NCBI GenBank assembly: GCA_949295065.1 | Contig: CASFJQ010000017.1 | Location: 1 to 51,080, forward strand | Reading direction: 5' to 3' | Source of the DNA: an uncultured Parabacteroides sp. | GTDB taxonomy: Bacteria; Bacteroidota; Bacteroidia; Bacteroidales; Tannerellaceae | DNA: 51,080 bases | Shown: positions 39,284 to 47,411 of the stretch, piece after piece | Layout of the letters: every line of letters starts with the position of its first letter | Position numbering within the stretch: the first letter of the stretch is position 1 | Notes under the pieces: generated by a model | What the model was told of the DNA's origin: nothing | What the model saw: only the letters and a program-made list of their open reading frames with translations | Database searches by the model: none | Position numbers and translations under genes: made by a program

Positions 39284-39394
39284 ATGGCAACTATATTTGT
39301 TTTGTCAATGGTTGGAATACCATGTGCTTTGGCTCTTTTATGGTTTCTGACTCCATCCGGAAAGAGATGGTTAAAGTCGAATGGATTGCTTTGA
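39284..39394 (+). CDS. 36-residue single-helix membrane protein
   Basis: The ATG at 39284 is 2 bp after the previous stop and is preceded by an AGGAGAAATAATT ribosome-binding-like stretch (39271-39283). The product has one hydrophobic helix (ATIFVLSMVGIPCALALLWF) and a basic tail LTPSGKRWLKSNGLL. The gene is too short for routine callers. Linkage to the 62-residue membrane protein suggests a two-component small membrane complex; function unknown. Confidence 0.6.
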   Translation: MATIFVLSMVGIPCALALLWFLTPSGKRWLKSNGLL

Positions 39395-39440
39395 TTAGGG
39401 CTTGTAAAATCAGCTTTATGCAAATAAAGTTCCATAAGTT

Positions 39441-39471
39441 TTTGCTTGTTCCTATAAATAAGCTACCTTTG
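39441..39471 (+). promoter_or_regulatory. Promoter for purA
   Basis: TTTG at 39441-39444, 19 bp, TACCTTTG at 39464-39471. It gives a leader of about 65 nt before the ATG at 39540. Confidence 0.78.
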
Positions 39472-39539
39472 TGTGGTTTAAGCTCTAAATGCGACAACCT
39501 CCAAAAATAAGTATATTAACAGTCTATTATATAAAGAAC

Positions 39540-40814
39540 ATGAAAGTAGATGTATTGCTAGGATTACAGTGGGGCGACGAAGGCAAGGGTAAAGTTGTCG
39601 ATGTGTTGACTCCGAAATACGATGTTGTTGCTCGTTTCCAAGGCGGCCCAAACGCAGGTCATACATTGGAATTCGACGGTGAAAAATATGTGTTGCGTTC
39701 AATTCCTTCAGGTATATTCCAGGGAGGAAAGATAAACGTAATCGGTAACGGTGTCGTATTGGATCCTGTCTTGTTCAAAGAAGAAGCTGAAGCTTTGGCT
39801 GCCAGCGGACATGACATCACAAAGCAGCTTTATATTTCTAAGAAAGCTCATTTGATTTTGCCTACTCACCGCATGTTGGACGCAGCTTATGAAGCAGCAA
39901 AAGGTGCTGGTAAGATTGGAACAACCGGTAAAGGTATTGGTCCGACTTATACAGACAAAGTTAGCCGTAATGGTGTTCGCGTTGGTGATTTGTTGCTTGA
40001 CTTCGATTCAATCTATGCAGCAGCAAAAGCAAAACACGAAGCTATTTTGCGTTCTTTGAATTATGAATATGATATTACTGAATTGGAAGCAAAATGGTTT
40101 GACTCATTGAACTATTTGAAACAATTCAAGTTGATTGATAGCGAACATGTTGTTAACAACTTGCTTAAGGAAGGCAAGTCTGTGTTGGCTGAAGGTGCTC
40201 AGGGAACAATGCTTGATGTTGACTTCGGTTCTTATCCGTTCGTTACTTCTTCAAATACTATTTGTGCAGGTTGCTGTACAGGTTTGGGTGTTTCTCCACG
40301 TAATATCGGTGAAGTATATGGTATTTTCAAGGCATACTGCACACGTGTAGGTAGTGGTCCTTTCCCAACAGAATTGTTTGATGAAGTTGGAGAGAAGATT
40401 GGGCAGTTGGGTCATGAATTCGGTGCCGTTACAGGTCGTAAACGTCGTTGCGGTTGGATTGACCTTGTGGCTTTGAAATATGCAATTACAATCAATGGTG
40501 TAAGCCAGTTGATTATGATGAAGAGTGACGTTCTTGACACATTCGACACTATCAAGGCTTGCGTTGCATACAAGATAAACGGTGAGGAAGTAACAGAATT
40601 CCCATATTCAATTGATGAAGGTGTTGAACCTGTCTATGTGGAACTTCCTGGTTGGAAAACTGATATGACAAAAATGCAGAGCGAAGATGAATTCCCTGAA
40701 GAATTCAACGCTTACCTGACATTCCTTGAAGAAGAACTTGGCGTTCGTATCAAGATTGTTTCAGTTGGTCCGGACCGCGAACAGACTATCGAAAGATATA
40801 CAGAAGAAGACTGA
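39540..40814 (+). CDS. purA: Adenylosuccinate synthetase
   Basis: About 424 residues from the ATG at 39540; the frame is open from 39489, but MKVDVLLGLQWGDEGKGK is the conserved start. GTP-dependent conversion of IMP and aspartate to adenylosuccinate, the first step to AMP. GDEGKGK is the phosphate loop with catalytic Asp, then GGPNAGHT, GTTGKGIGPTY, EGAQGTMLD and GRKRRCGWID. Full length. Own promoter and a strong terminator after it. Confidence 0.97.
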   Translation: MKVDVLLGLQWGDEGKGKVVDVLTPKYDVVARFQGGPNAGHTLEFDGEKYVLRSIPSGIFQGGKINVIGNGVVLDPVLFKEEAEALAASGHDITKQLYISKKAHLILPTHRMLDAAYEAAKGAGKIGTTGKGIGPTYTDKVSRNGVRVGDLLLDFDSIYAAAKAKHEAILRSLNYEYDITELEAKWFDSLNYLKQFKLIDSEHVVNNLLKEGKSVLAEGAQGTMLDVDFGSYPFVTSSNTICAGCCTGLGVSPRNIGEVYGIFKAYCTRVGSGPFPTELFDEVGEKIGQLGHEFGAVTGRKRRCGWIDLVALKYAITINGVSQLIMMKSDVLDTFDTIKACVAYKINGEEVTEFPYSIDEGVEPVYVELPGWKTDMTKMQSEDEFPEEFNAYLTFLEEELGVRIKIVSVGPDREQTIERYTEED

Positions 40815-40910
40815 TTGCTTTGCTTGACAAAAAAGCAGGTTGGCACGGTTTAAATCCGTATCAAATTGGAATTTATCCGACAAAAGGTCTTGAATTTGAC
40901 GAAATAGGTA

Positions 40911-40962
40911 AAAATGGCAGAAAAATGTTTCCTTTATAAGGGCTTTTTCTGCCATTTTTTAT
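40911..40962 (+). terminator. Terminator of purA
   Basis: AAAATGGCAGAAAAA (40911-40925) pairs perfectly with TTTTTCTGCCATTTT (40944-40958) and is followed by more T. It lies about 95 bp after the stop; the stretch between holds no ORF. Confidence 0.92.
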
Positions 40963-41016
40963 TTGGCAAACTTTTTGCTATTATATTGATAAACAATAAT
41001 TAGAAATTTATTTTAT

Positions 41017-41700
41017 ATGATTTATTGGATTATATTTATCGGCGTAGCCGTGTTGAGTTGGTTGGTTTCTTCACGTTTGCAGAAGAAATTTGAGTTGTAT
41101 TCGGAAATACCTTTGCCTTCGGGTATGACAGGTAGAGATGTAGCAGAAAAGATGTTGCACGATAATGGTATTTACGATGTAAAAGTGACATGTACACCGG
41201 GACATTTGACAGACCATTACAACCCGATGGACAAAACAGTGAACTTGAGTGAAAGTGTATATTATAGTAACAGTGTTGCAGCTGCTGCCGTTGCTGCCCA
41301 TGAATGCGGACACGCTGTTCAGCATGCTGTAGCTTATGCTCCGTTGAAGATGCGTTCAGCATTGGTGCCGGTTGTAAGCTTTGCTTCAAATATTGTGCAG
41401 TGGGTTTTGCTTGGTGGAATGCTTTTGCTTCATTCTTTCCCTCAGCTTATGCTTTTCGGTATAATCTTGTTTGCTTCGACAACATTGTTCAGTTTGATAA
41501 CATTGCCAGTTGAGATTAATGCCAGCCAGCGAGCTTTGGTTTGGTTGAGCCGTGCAGGTATAACAAATGTTGCAATACATGATAAGGCTGAAGATGCTTT
41601 GCGTTCAGCTGCTTACACATACGTTGTCGCTGCTTTGGGTTCTTTGGCTACATTGTTATATTATGTAATGATGTTCCTTGGTGCTAATCGTGATGAATAA
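41017..41700 (+). CDS. Membrane zinc metallopeptidase (YugP family)
   Basis: 227 residues. N-terminal membrane helix (MIYWIIFIGVAVLSWLVSS), zinc-protease motif His95-ECG-His99 in AAHECGHAVQHA, then two to three more helices (NIVQWVLLGGMLLLHSFPQ, LMLFGIILFASTTLFSLITL, and a C-terminal one). The IPLPSGMTGRDVAEKML and DHYNPMDKTVNLSESVY segments are typical of the DUF-type neutral zinc metallopeptidases of the YugP group. Likely an integral inner-membrane protease; substrate unknown. Monocistronic. Confidence 0.9.
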   Translation: MIYWIIFIGVAVLSWLVSSRLQKKFELYSEIPLPSGMTGRDVAEKMLHDNGIYDVKVTCTPGHLTDHYNPMDKTVNLSESVYYSNSVAAAAVAAHECGHAVQHAVAYAPLKMRSALVPVVSFASNIVQWVLLGGMLLLHSFPQLMLFGIILFASTTLFSLITLPVEINASQRALVWLSRAGITNVAIHDKAEDALRSAAYTYVVAALGSLATLLYYVMMFLGANRDE

Positions 41701-41736
41701 AAGTATTTAATAAATAGGGACTATTGGAACTAAAAT

Positions 41737-41785
41737 AGGGTTCGGAATGTTTCATGATATATGAAATGTTCCGAACTTTGTTTTT
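41737..41785 (+). terminator. Terminator of the metallopeptidase gene
   Basis: GTTCGGAATGTTTCAT pairs with ATGAAATGTTCCGAAC around GATAT, followed by TTTG TTTTT. A long, nearly perfect hairpin 40 bp after the stop. Confidence 0.8.
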
Positions 41786-41799
41786 ATATGGACGAGAGG

Positions 41800-41870
41800 G
41801 ATAAGTTGACAGAATATTTGTTTGTATAAAATATACCTTGTCAACTTGTCTCTGTAGCCTCGTCAACTAT
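41800..41870. repeat. Family 1 repeat, short copy (h)
   Basis: Left arm reduced to GGATAAGTTGACAG, right arm CCTTGTCAACTTGTCTC then TGTAGCCTCGTCAACT. Upstream at 41740-41780, CGGAATGTTTCATG and CATATGAAATGTTCCG form a separate hairpin, probably the metallopeptidase terminator. Confidence 0.65.
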
Positions 41871-41884
41871 AAATATCTTCATCT

Positions 41885-42928
41885 ATGCTAGCATATACAT
41901 TTATAGAAAAAGGAAAATTCCAGCTTCAGGAGAAGAAGAAGCCTGAAATATTGGATTCGCGTGATGCATTGGTGCGTATAACATTGGGAAGTATATGCAC
42001 AAGTGATCTTCATATAAAGCATGGTAGTGTTCCGCGTGCTGTTCCCGGTATAACAGTCGGGCACGAAATGGTAGGAGTTGTCGAGCAAGTCGGCAAGGAT
42101 GTCCGTTCCGTAAAACCTGGTGATAGGGTTGCTGTCAATGTTGAGACATTTTGTGGCGAATGTTTCTTCTGCCGTAACGGTTACGTAAATAATTGTACAG
42201 ACGAAAACGGAGGTTGGGCTTTAGGGTGCCGTATTGACGGCGGACAAGCAGAATATGTACGTGTTCCTTATGCAGACCAGGGATTGAGTATTATTCCTGA
42301 TTCAGTAACAGACGAGCAGGCTCTCTTTGTGGGAGACATTTTGGCAACAGGATTTTGGGCCGCACGCATTTCTGATATCAAACAGGAAGATACGGTTCTT
42401 ATAATAGGAGCTGGTCCGACAGGAATTTGTACTCTCCTCTGTGTTATGCTAAAATCTCCACGGAAAATCATCGTGTGTGAAAAGTCGGAAGAGAGAAGAG
42501 ATTTTGTCAGGAAACATTATTCCGGAGTGATTGTAACCAATCCTGAAAATTGCAAATCCGATGTGCTTGACAATTCATTGCACGGAGGTGCAGATGTAGT
42601 GCTTGAAGTTGCCGGAACAGATGACACATTCCGCATGGCTTGGGATTGTGCCCGTCCAAACGCAACGGTCGCAATAGTTGCCCTCTATGACAAACCTCAG
42701 ATTTTGCCTTTGCCTGAAATGTATGGGAAGAATCTGACATTCAAGACGGGTGGAGTTGACGGTTGCGATTGCCCGGAAATATTAAAGCTTATATCTGAAG
42801 GAAAGATTGATACGACTCCGCTGATAACTCACCGTTTCCCTTTGAGTGATATAGAGCGTGCCTATCAGGTTTTCGAGAACAGAGAAGACGGAGTGATAAA
42901 GGTGGCAATAGAGGGGAAAATTCTGTGA
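41885..42928 (+). CDS. Zinc-dependent medium-chain alcohol dehydrogenase
   Basis: 347 residues. Catalytic zinc ligands Cys38 and His60-Glu61 (GHEMVG). Structural zinc cysteines Cys90, Cys93, Cys96 and Cys104 (CGECFFCRNGYVNNC). Rossmann motif GAGPTG at 175-180. It oxidises or reduces an alcohol or polyol with NAD(P); the substrate cannot be read off. It ends 48 bp before the corrin operon on the same strand, with a weak TATCTTTA between, so co-transcription is possible. A role in cobalamin synthesis is unproven; the neighbour may be incidental. Confidence 0.9.
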   Translation: MLAYTFIEKGKFQLQEKKKPEILDSRDALVRITLGSICTSDLHIKHGSVPRAVPGITVGHEMVGVVEQVGKDVRSVKPGDRVAVNVETFCGECFFCRNGYVNNCTDENGGWALGCRIDGGQAEYVRVPYADQGLSIIPDSVTDEQALFVGDILATGFWAARISDIKQEDTVLIIGAGPTGICTLLCVMLKSPRKIIVCEKSEERRDFVRKHYSGVIVTNPENCKSDVLDNSLHGGADVVLEVAGTDDTFRMAWDCARPNATVAIVALYDKPQILPLPEMYGKNLTFKTGGVDGCDCPEILKLISEGKIDTTPLITHRFPLSDIERAYQVFENREDGVIKVAIEGKIL

Positions 42929-42976
42929 AAATCTTCGTATCTTTACCAATCCATTCATAAACGTTAAAGACTATCA

Positions 42977-44383
42977 ATGAAACAAGGACGAATTATAGTT
43001 GCCGGCATTGGTCCCGGTTCCGCATCAGATATAACTCCTGCAGTGCTGGAGGCAGTTGCCCAAAGCGAAATAGTTGTAGGATATAACTATTACTTTCAGT
43101 TTATAAAATCATACTTAAGACCGGAAACTCGTTGTATCGATACCGGAATGAAACGTGAGAAACTTCGTGCCCAGCAAGCATTTGAAATGGCAGAAGAAGG
43201 TAACATAGTCTGCGTGATAAGCTCAGGTGATTCCGGAATATATGGAATGGCTCCGCTTATCTATGAAATGAAGCGTGACCGAGGAAGTGATATAGAAATC
43301 GAGGTTCTTCCGGGAATAAGTGCTTTCCAGAAAGCTGCTTCATTGCTTGGCGCACCAATTGGCCATGATTTCTGTATCGTATCAATGTCTGATTTGATGA
43401 CACCTTGGGAACGTATCGAGAAACGTATCAAAGCAGCTGCCGACGGTGATTTCATCACTGCCGTTTATAATCCTAAAAGCGAAGGAAGATATTGGCAACT
43501 TTACAGACTGAAGGAGATATTCCTGCAATACAGAGATGCAGCTACTCCTGTCGGTTTCGTGCGTCAGGCAGGACGTGAGGAGCAGAATGTCACAGTCACT
43601 ACTTTAGGCGAATTCAATCCTGAAGATATTGATATGTTTACCATTGTGATTATCGGAAACTCTCAATCCTATATCTACGATAATCATTTTATAACTCCGC
43701 GCGGATATTACCGTAATCAGACAACCGAAGCAGCCGGTATCGGACAGGAAATAATGATTAACAGCTTCCGCACAATCGAAAAGGAACTGAAGAATCCGGA
43801 TATTCCTTTGGACAAGAAGTGGGCTTTGCTTCATGCCATACATACAACAGCAGATTTCGATATGGAGAATGTTCTGCTTATCGACGATAACGCTGTTCCT
43901 TCTTTATATGAAACACTGAGCAGTGGAAAAGTCCGTACAATAGTTACGGATGTTACAATGGCTGCATCCGGTATCCGAAAAGGTGCTCTTCAAAGAATGG
44001 GACTGGAAGTGAAATGTTATTTGTCCGACGAACGTGCTGTTGAACTGGCAAAAGAAAAAGGTATAACCCGCACACAGGCAGGAATAAGACTAGCCGTAGC
44101 CGAGCATCCTGACGCTCTGTTTGTTTTCGGAAATGCGCCTACTGCATTGATGGAGCTTTGCGACCTGATAAGGAAAGGCAAGGCAAAACCTTGCGGAATA
44201 ATTGCAGCTCCGGTCGGTTTTGTTCATGTATGCGAATCAAAACATATGGTGAAACCTTTCACTCATATTCCTAAACTCATTGTTGAAGGAAGAAAAGGCG
44301 GAAGCAATCTTGCAGCAACATTGACAAATGCTATTTTGTGTTATAATGATGCAGAGCAGTTGCGTCCGGGAAGAGATGTCTGA
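42977..44383 (+). CDS. cbiH-cbiC: Fused precorrin-3B C17-methyltransferase / precorrin-8X methylmutase
   Basis: 468 residues, two enzymes in one chain. Residues 1-240 are a SAM-dependent corrin methyltransferase (GIGPGS at 10-15, ISSGDSGIYGMA, LPGISAFQKAA) of the CobJ/CbiH type, which methylates C17 and contracts the ring. Residues about 250-468 are CobH/CbiC (LLHAIHTTADF with the catalytic His near 286-289, DVTMAASGI, GNAPTAL and PVGFVHVCESK), which moves the C11 methyl to C12 to give (cobalt-)hydrogenobyrinate. First gene of a four-gene run, 17 bp from the next. Confidence 0.94.
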   Translation: MKQGRIIVAGIGPGSASDITPAVLEAVAQSEIVVGYNYYFQFIKSYLRPETRCIDTGMKREKLRAQQAFEMAEEGNIVCVISSGDSGIYGMAPLIYEMKRDRGSDIEIEVLPGISAFQKAASLLGAPIGHDFCIVSMSDLMTPWERIEKRIKAAADGDFITAVYNPKSEGRYWQLYRLKEIFLQYRDAATPVGFVRQAGREEQNVTVTTLGEFNPEDIDMFTIVIIGNSQSYIYDNHFITPRGYYRNQTTEAAGIGQEIMINSFRTIEKELKNPDIPLDKKWALLHAIHTTADFDMENVLLIDDNAVPSLYETLSSGKVRTIVTDVTMAASGIRKGALQRMGLEVKCYLSDERAVELAKEKGITRTQAGIRLAVAEHPDALFVFGNAPTALMELCDLIRKGKAKPCGIIAAPVGFVHVCESKHMVKPFTHIPKLIVEGRKGGSNLAATLTNAILCYNDAEQLRPGRDV

Positions 44384-44400
44384 TTTTAAATCCTATATTA

Positions 44401-45591
44401 ATGTCTGTCCAGTCATTCACAGTAATAGGGATAAGTGATAGCAGGAATCAGTTTTTCCCGCCACAAATAATGTCTGTCATTTCCGGAAGCAAAGTATTTT
44501 CCGGAGGAAAAAGGCATTATGAAATAATGAAGCCGTTTTTGCCTGAGGATTCGGTATGGATTGATATAGTTGTGCCTTTGGATAAAGTTTTCGATTCATA
44601 CCGTCAATATACGGATATTGTGGTGTTCGCTTCGGGCGACCCGCTGTTCTTCGGATTTGCCAATACTCTGAAGTCACGTTTGCCGCAGGCAAGTATCAAG
44701 GTTTTCCCTTCGTTCAATTCCCTGCAAATGCTAGCTCACAGACTTGAGCTTCCATATCAGGATATGCACATGGTGTCGCTTACGGGCAGACCTTGGGATG
44801 CCTTTGATGAGGCTTTGATTAATCAGGAAAAAATGATGGGTGTGCTCACCGACAGAAACAACACTCCTTCAGTCATAGCTTCCAGAATGAGAGATTACGG
44901 ATATGACAATTATATTATGTATGTCGGTGAATCTCTCGGAAATGATGAGGCAGAGCGTGTCCGTTCGTTTACAATTGAAGAGGCTGCGGAAACATCGGAC
45001 TTCAAATTTCCGAATTGTATTATCTTGCAACGTACATCACGCAAGGACAGATTTTTCGGAATACCGGAAAGCGAGTTTCATCTCCTTAACGGCAGGACAA
45101 AGATGATAACAAAAATGCCGATACGTCTTCTCAGTCTTTCGATGTTGGATTTGCATAACCGCTCTTCTCTTTGGGATATAGGTTTCTGTACCGGTTCCAT
45201 ATCTGTTGAGGCAAAGTTGCAATTCCCGCATTTGAAGGTTACTTCATTTGAAGTGCGTCCGGAAGGAGAGGAGCTGATGAGGCTCAACAGCCGTAAATTC
45301 GGAACTCCAGGAATAAATGTCCACATTGGTGATTTTATGCAGGCAGATTTGGATAAGTTCCCTGTTCCCGACGCTGTATTTATCGGCGGTCACAACGGAC
45401 ACCTGAAGGATATTATGCGTAAAGTAAAATCAGTAATGTCGCCAGGCGGAGTGATTGTCTTCAATTCCGTTTCCGAAGAAAGTTTACGCCTTTTCCGTGA
45501 AGGCGCGTCGGAATTGGGTATGGAAATAGTATCGTCCGTTCATCTTGCCGTTGATTCGTTTAATCCTATTGAAATATTGAAAGCACAATGA
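44401..45591 (+). CDS. cbiE-cbiT: Fused precorrin-6Y C5,15-methyltransferase (decarboxylating)
   Basis: 396 residues. The N-terminal half is CbiE (tetrapyrrole methylase: FTVIGISDS, VFASGDPLFFGFA, FPSFNSLQMLAHRL), methylating C5. The C-terminal part from about 215 is CbiT, a class I methyltransferase (SLWDIGFCTGSISVEA, then PVPDAVFIGGH), which methylates C15 and decarboxylates the C12 acetate. This is the CobL arrangement. Its stop overlaps the next start by 4 bp (45588-45591). Confidence 0.94.
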   Translation: MSVQSFTVIGISDSRNQFFPPQIMSVISGSKVFSGGKRHYEIMKPFLPEDSVWIDIVVPLDKVFDSYRQYTDIVVFASGDPLFFGFANTLKSRLPQASIKVFPSFNSLQMLAHRLELPYQDMHMVSLTGRPWDAFDEALINQEKMMGVLTDRNNTPSVIASRMRDYGYDNYIMYVGESLGNDEAERVRSFTIEEAAETSDFKFPNCIILQRTSRKDRFFGIPESEFHLLNGRTKMITKMPIRLLSLSMLDLHNRSSLWDIGFCTGSISVEAKLQFPHLKVTSFEVRPEGEELMRLNSRKFGTPGINVHIGDFMQADLDKFPVPDAVFIGGHNGHLKDIMRKVKSVMSPGGVIVFNSVSEESLRLFREGASELGMEIVSSVHLAVDSFNPIEILKAQ

Positions 45592-47411
45592 ATAATATAA
45601 AGACAGCGATATTTGTAATATCGGAAAGCAGTATTCCTATGGCGCAACTTATCAGCTGTGAACTTACAGAATCCGTAGTTTTCACCAAAGCTGATGCTGA
45701 AGGCTGCGTTCGCCTTGATTCTTTCCGCAAGGAAATAAGTGAATCTTTCCATGCATACGACAATATTGTATTTATCGGTGCAATGGGAATTTGTGTCCGT
45801 GAGATTGCTCCATATATAAAGAACAAATATGAGGACCCGGCTGTGGTTTGCATCGACAGCACCGGTAAGTTCGTAATACCTGTACTTTCAGGACACGTTG
45901 GCGGTGCAAATCTTCTCGCAACACGCATTGCCGGAATTCTCGGCGCGACAGCCGTAGTCACTACTCAAAGCGACAATGAAGGTCTTTGGGCTTTGGATAC
46001 AATCGGTGCAAAATATAACTGGAAGGCCGAGACAAAAGGCGCAAGCATGAATGCTCTTATCTCGTCCTTCGTCAATCGCCGACCGACAGCTTTGCTGCTC
46101 GACATCCGTGACCGTGGAACTGATTTCCTTGAAGGTTCTTTGCCTTCGCATATCAAAGTATATTACAATTTCGGTGATATCAATCCTGAAGATTATGAAC
46201 TTCTGATAGCGGTTACTCCATTCATTTATGAGACAAGTTTGCCTGTATTATATTACCGTCCGCAGGTTTTGCATCTTGGTGTAGGTTGCCGCAAGCAATG
46301 CAATCCGGAAGGAATAGCTGAATATATTGGAAAAGAATTAGCTTCAAAAGGAATATCATCTTCCTCAATAGTCTCAGTTTCCACTATAGAACTGAAAAAA
46401 GATGAACCGCTTCTTCAGTCGCTTGCCTCTTATTACAACACATCTTCTCCGGGAATATATTCTGCAGAAGAATTGAAAGATATAGCTGTTCCAAATCCAT
46501 CGGAAAAAGCTTTTGAAGTGACCGGTGTATATGGCGTTGCTGAAAGCACAGCAATCAAGAGTAGCGATATGGGAAGCCTTGTTGTAGAAAAACAGAAAGG
46601 TGTGCTTAACGACAATTCAAACTTCACCTTTGCCGTGGCAATCAGTAAATCAGCCGTACGCAAAGGTCATATAGAGATTGTTGGTGCCGGACCGGGCGAC
46701 CCAGAGCTTGTTTCTGTCCGTGGAAAGCATTTCCTTCAGCAAGCAGATTTGATTCTCTATGCCGGAAGTCTTGTTCCTGTTGAACTTACTTATTATGCAA
46801 AGCCTGGCGCAACTGTCCGCAGTTCGGCAAGTATGAATCTTGAGGAACAGTTTGAACTGATGAAGGAGTTCTACGACCGTGGTCTTCTTGTAGTCCGTCT
46901 TCATACAGGTGACCCTTGTATCTATGGTGCCATCCAGGAACAAATGGCATATTTCGACCAGTATAATATGAGTTATCATATCACTTCGGGAATTTCTTCT
47001 TTCCAGGCTGCTGCCGCTGCTTTGCGCTCGCAGTTCACAATTCCTGAGAAAGTCCAGACAATAATTCTGACTCGTGGAGAGGGCAGAACTCCGATGCCGG
47101 AAAAAGAGCAGCTTCACAAATTGGCTAAATCTCAGAGCACAATGTGCATTTATTTGAGTGCCGGAATAGTGGAAAAAGTTCAGGAAGAACTTCTTCAGGC
47201 TTATCCGCCCGAAACTCCTGTCGCAGCTTGTTATAAGCTGACATGGAAAGACGAGCGTATATATCGCGGAGTGCTGAAAGACCTTGCCAAGATAGTGAAG
47301 GAAAACAAACTCACTCTGACAACTCTACTTGTTGTGGGTGATGCAATTGACAACCGACACGGCTTGTCGCGTCTTTATGCCGACGAGTTCAAACATTTAT
47401 TCAGAAAATGA
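45588..47411 (+). CDS. cbiG-cbiF: Fused cobalt-precorrin-5A hydrolase / precorrin-4 C11-methyltransferase
   Basis: 607 residues. Residues 1-340 are CbiG (GAMGICVREIAPYI, VVCIDSTGKFVIPVLSGHVGG in parts, GVGCRK and the C-terminal AESTA), which opens the delta-lactone of cobalt-precorrin-5A; this step belongs to the anaerobic route. Residues about 357-607 are CobM/CbiF (EIVGAGPGDPELVSVRG, LYAGSLV, SASMNLEEQ, LHTGDPCIYGA), which methylates C11. Overlaps both neighbours by 4 bp. Confidence 0.94.
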   Translation: MNNIKTAIFVISESSIPMAQLISCELTESVVFTKADAEGCVRLDSFRKEISESFHAYDNIVFIGAMGICVREIAPYIKNKYEDPAVVCIDSTGKFVIPVLSGHVGGANLLATRIAGILGATAVVTTQSDNEGLWALDTIGAKYNWKAETKGASMNALISSFVNRRPTALLLDIRDRGTDFLEGSLPSHIKVYYNFGDINPEDYELLIAVTPFIYETSLPVLYYRPQVLHLGVGCRKQCNPEGIAEYIGKELASKGISSSSIVSVSTIELKKDEPLLQSLASYYNTSSPGIYSAEELKDIAVPNPSEKAFEVTGVYGVAESTAIKSSDMGSLVVEKQKGVLNDNSNFTFAVAISKSAVRKGHIEIVGAGPGDPELVSVRGKHFLQQADLILYAGSLVPVELTYYAKPGATVRSSASMNLEEQFELMKEFYDRGLLVVRLHTGDPCIYGAIQEQMAYFDQYNMSYHITSGISSFQAAAAALRSQFTIPEKVQTIILTRGEGRTPMPEKEQLHKLAKSQSTMCIYLSAGIVEKVQEELLQAYPPETPVAACYKLTWKDERIYRGVLKDLAKIVKENKLTLTTLLVVGDAIDNRHGLSRLYADEFKHLFRK

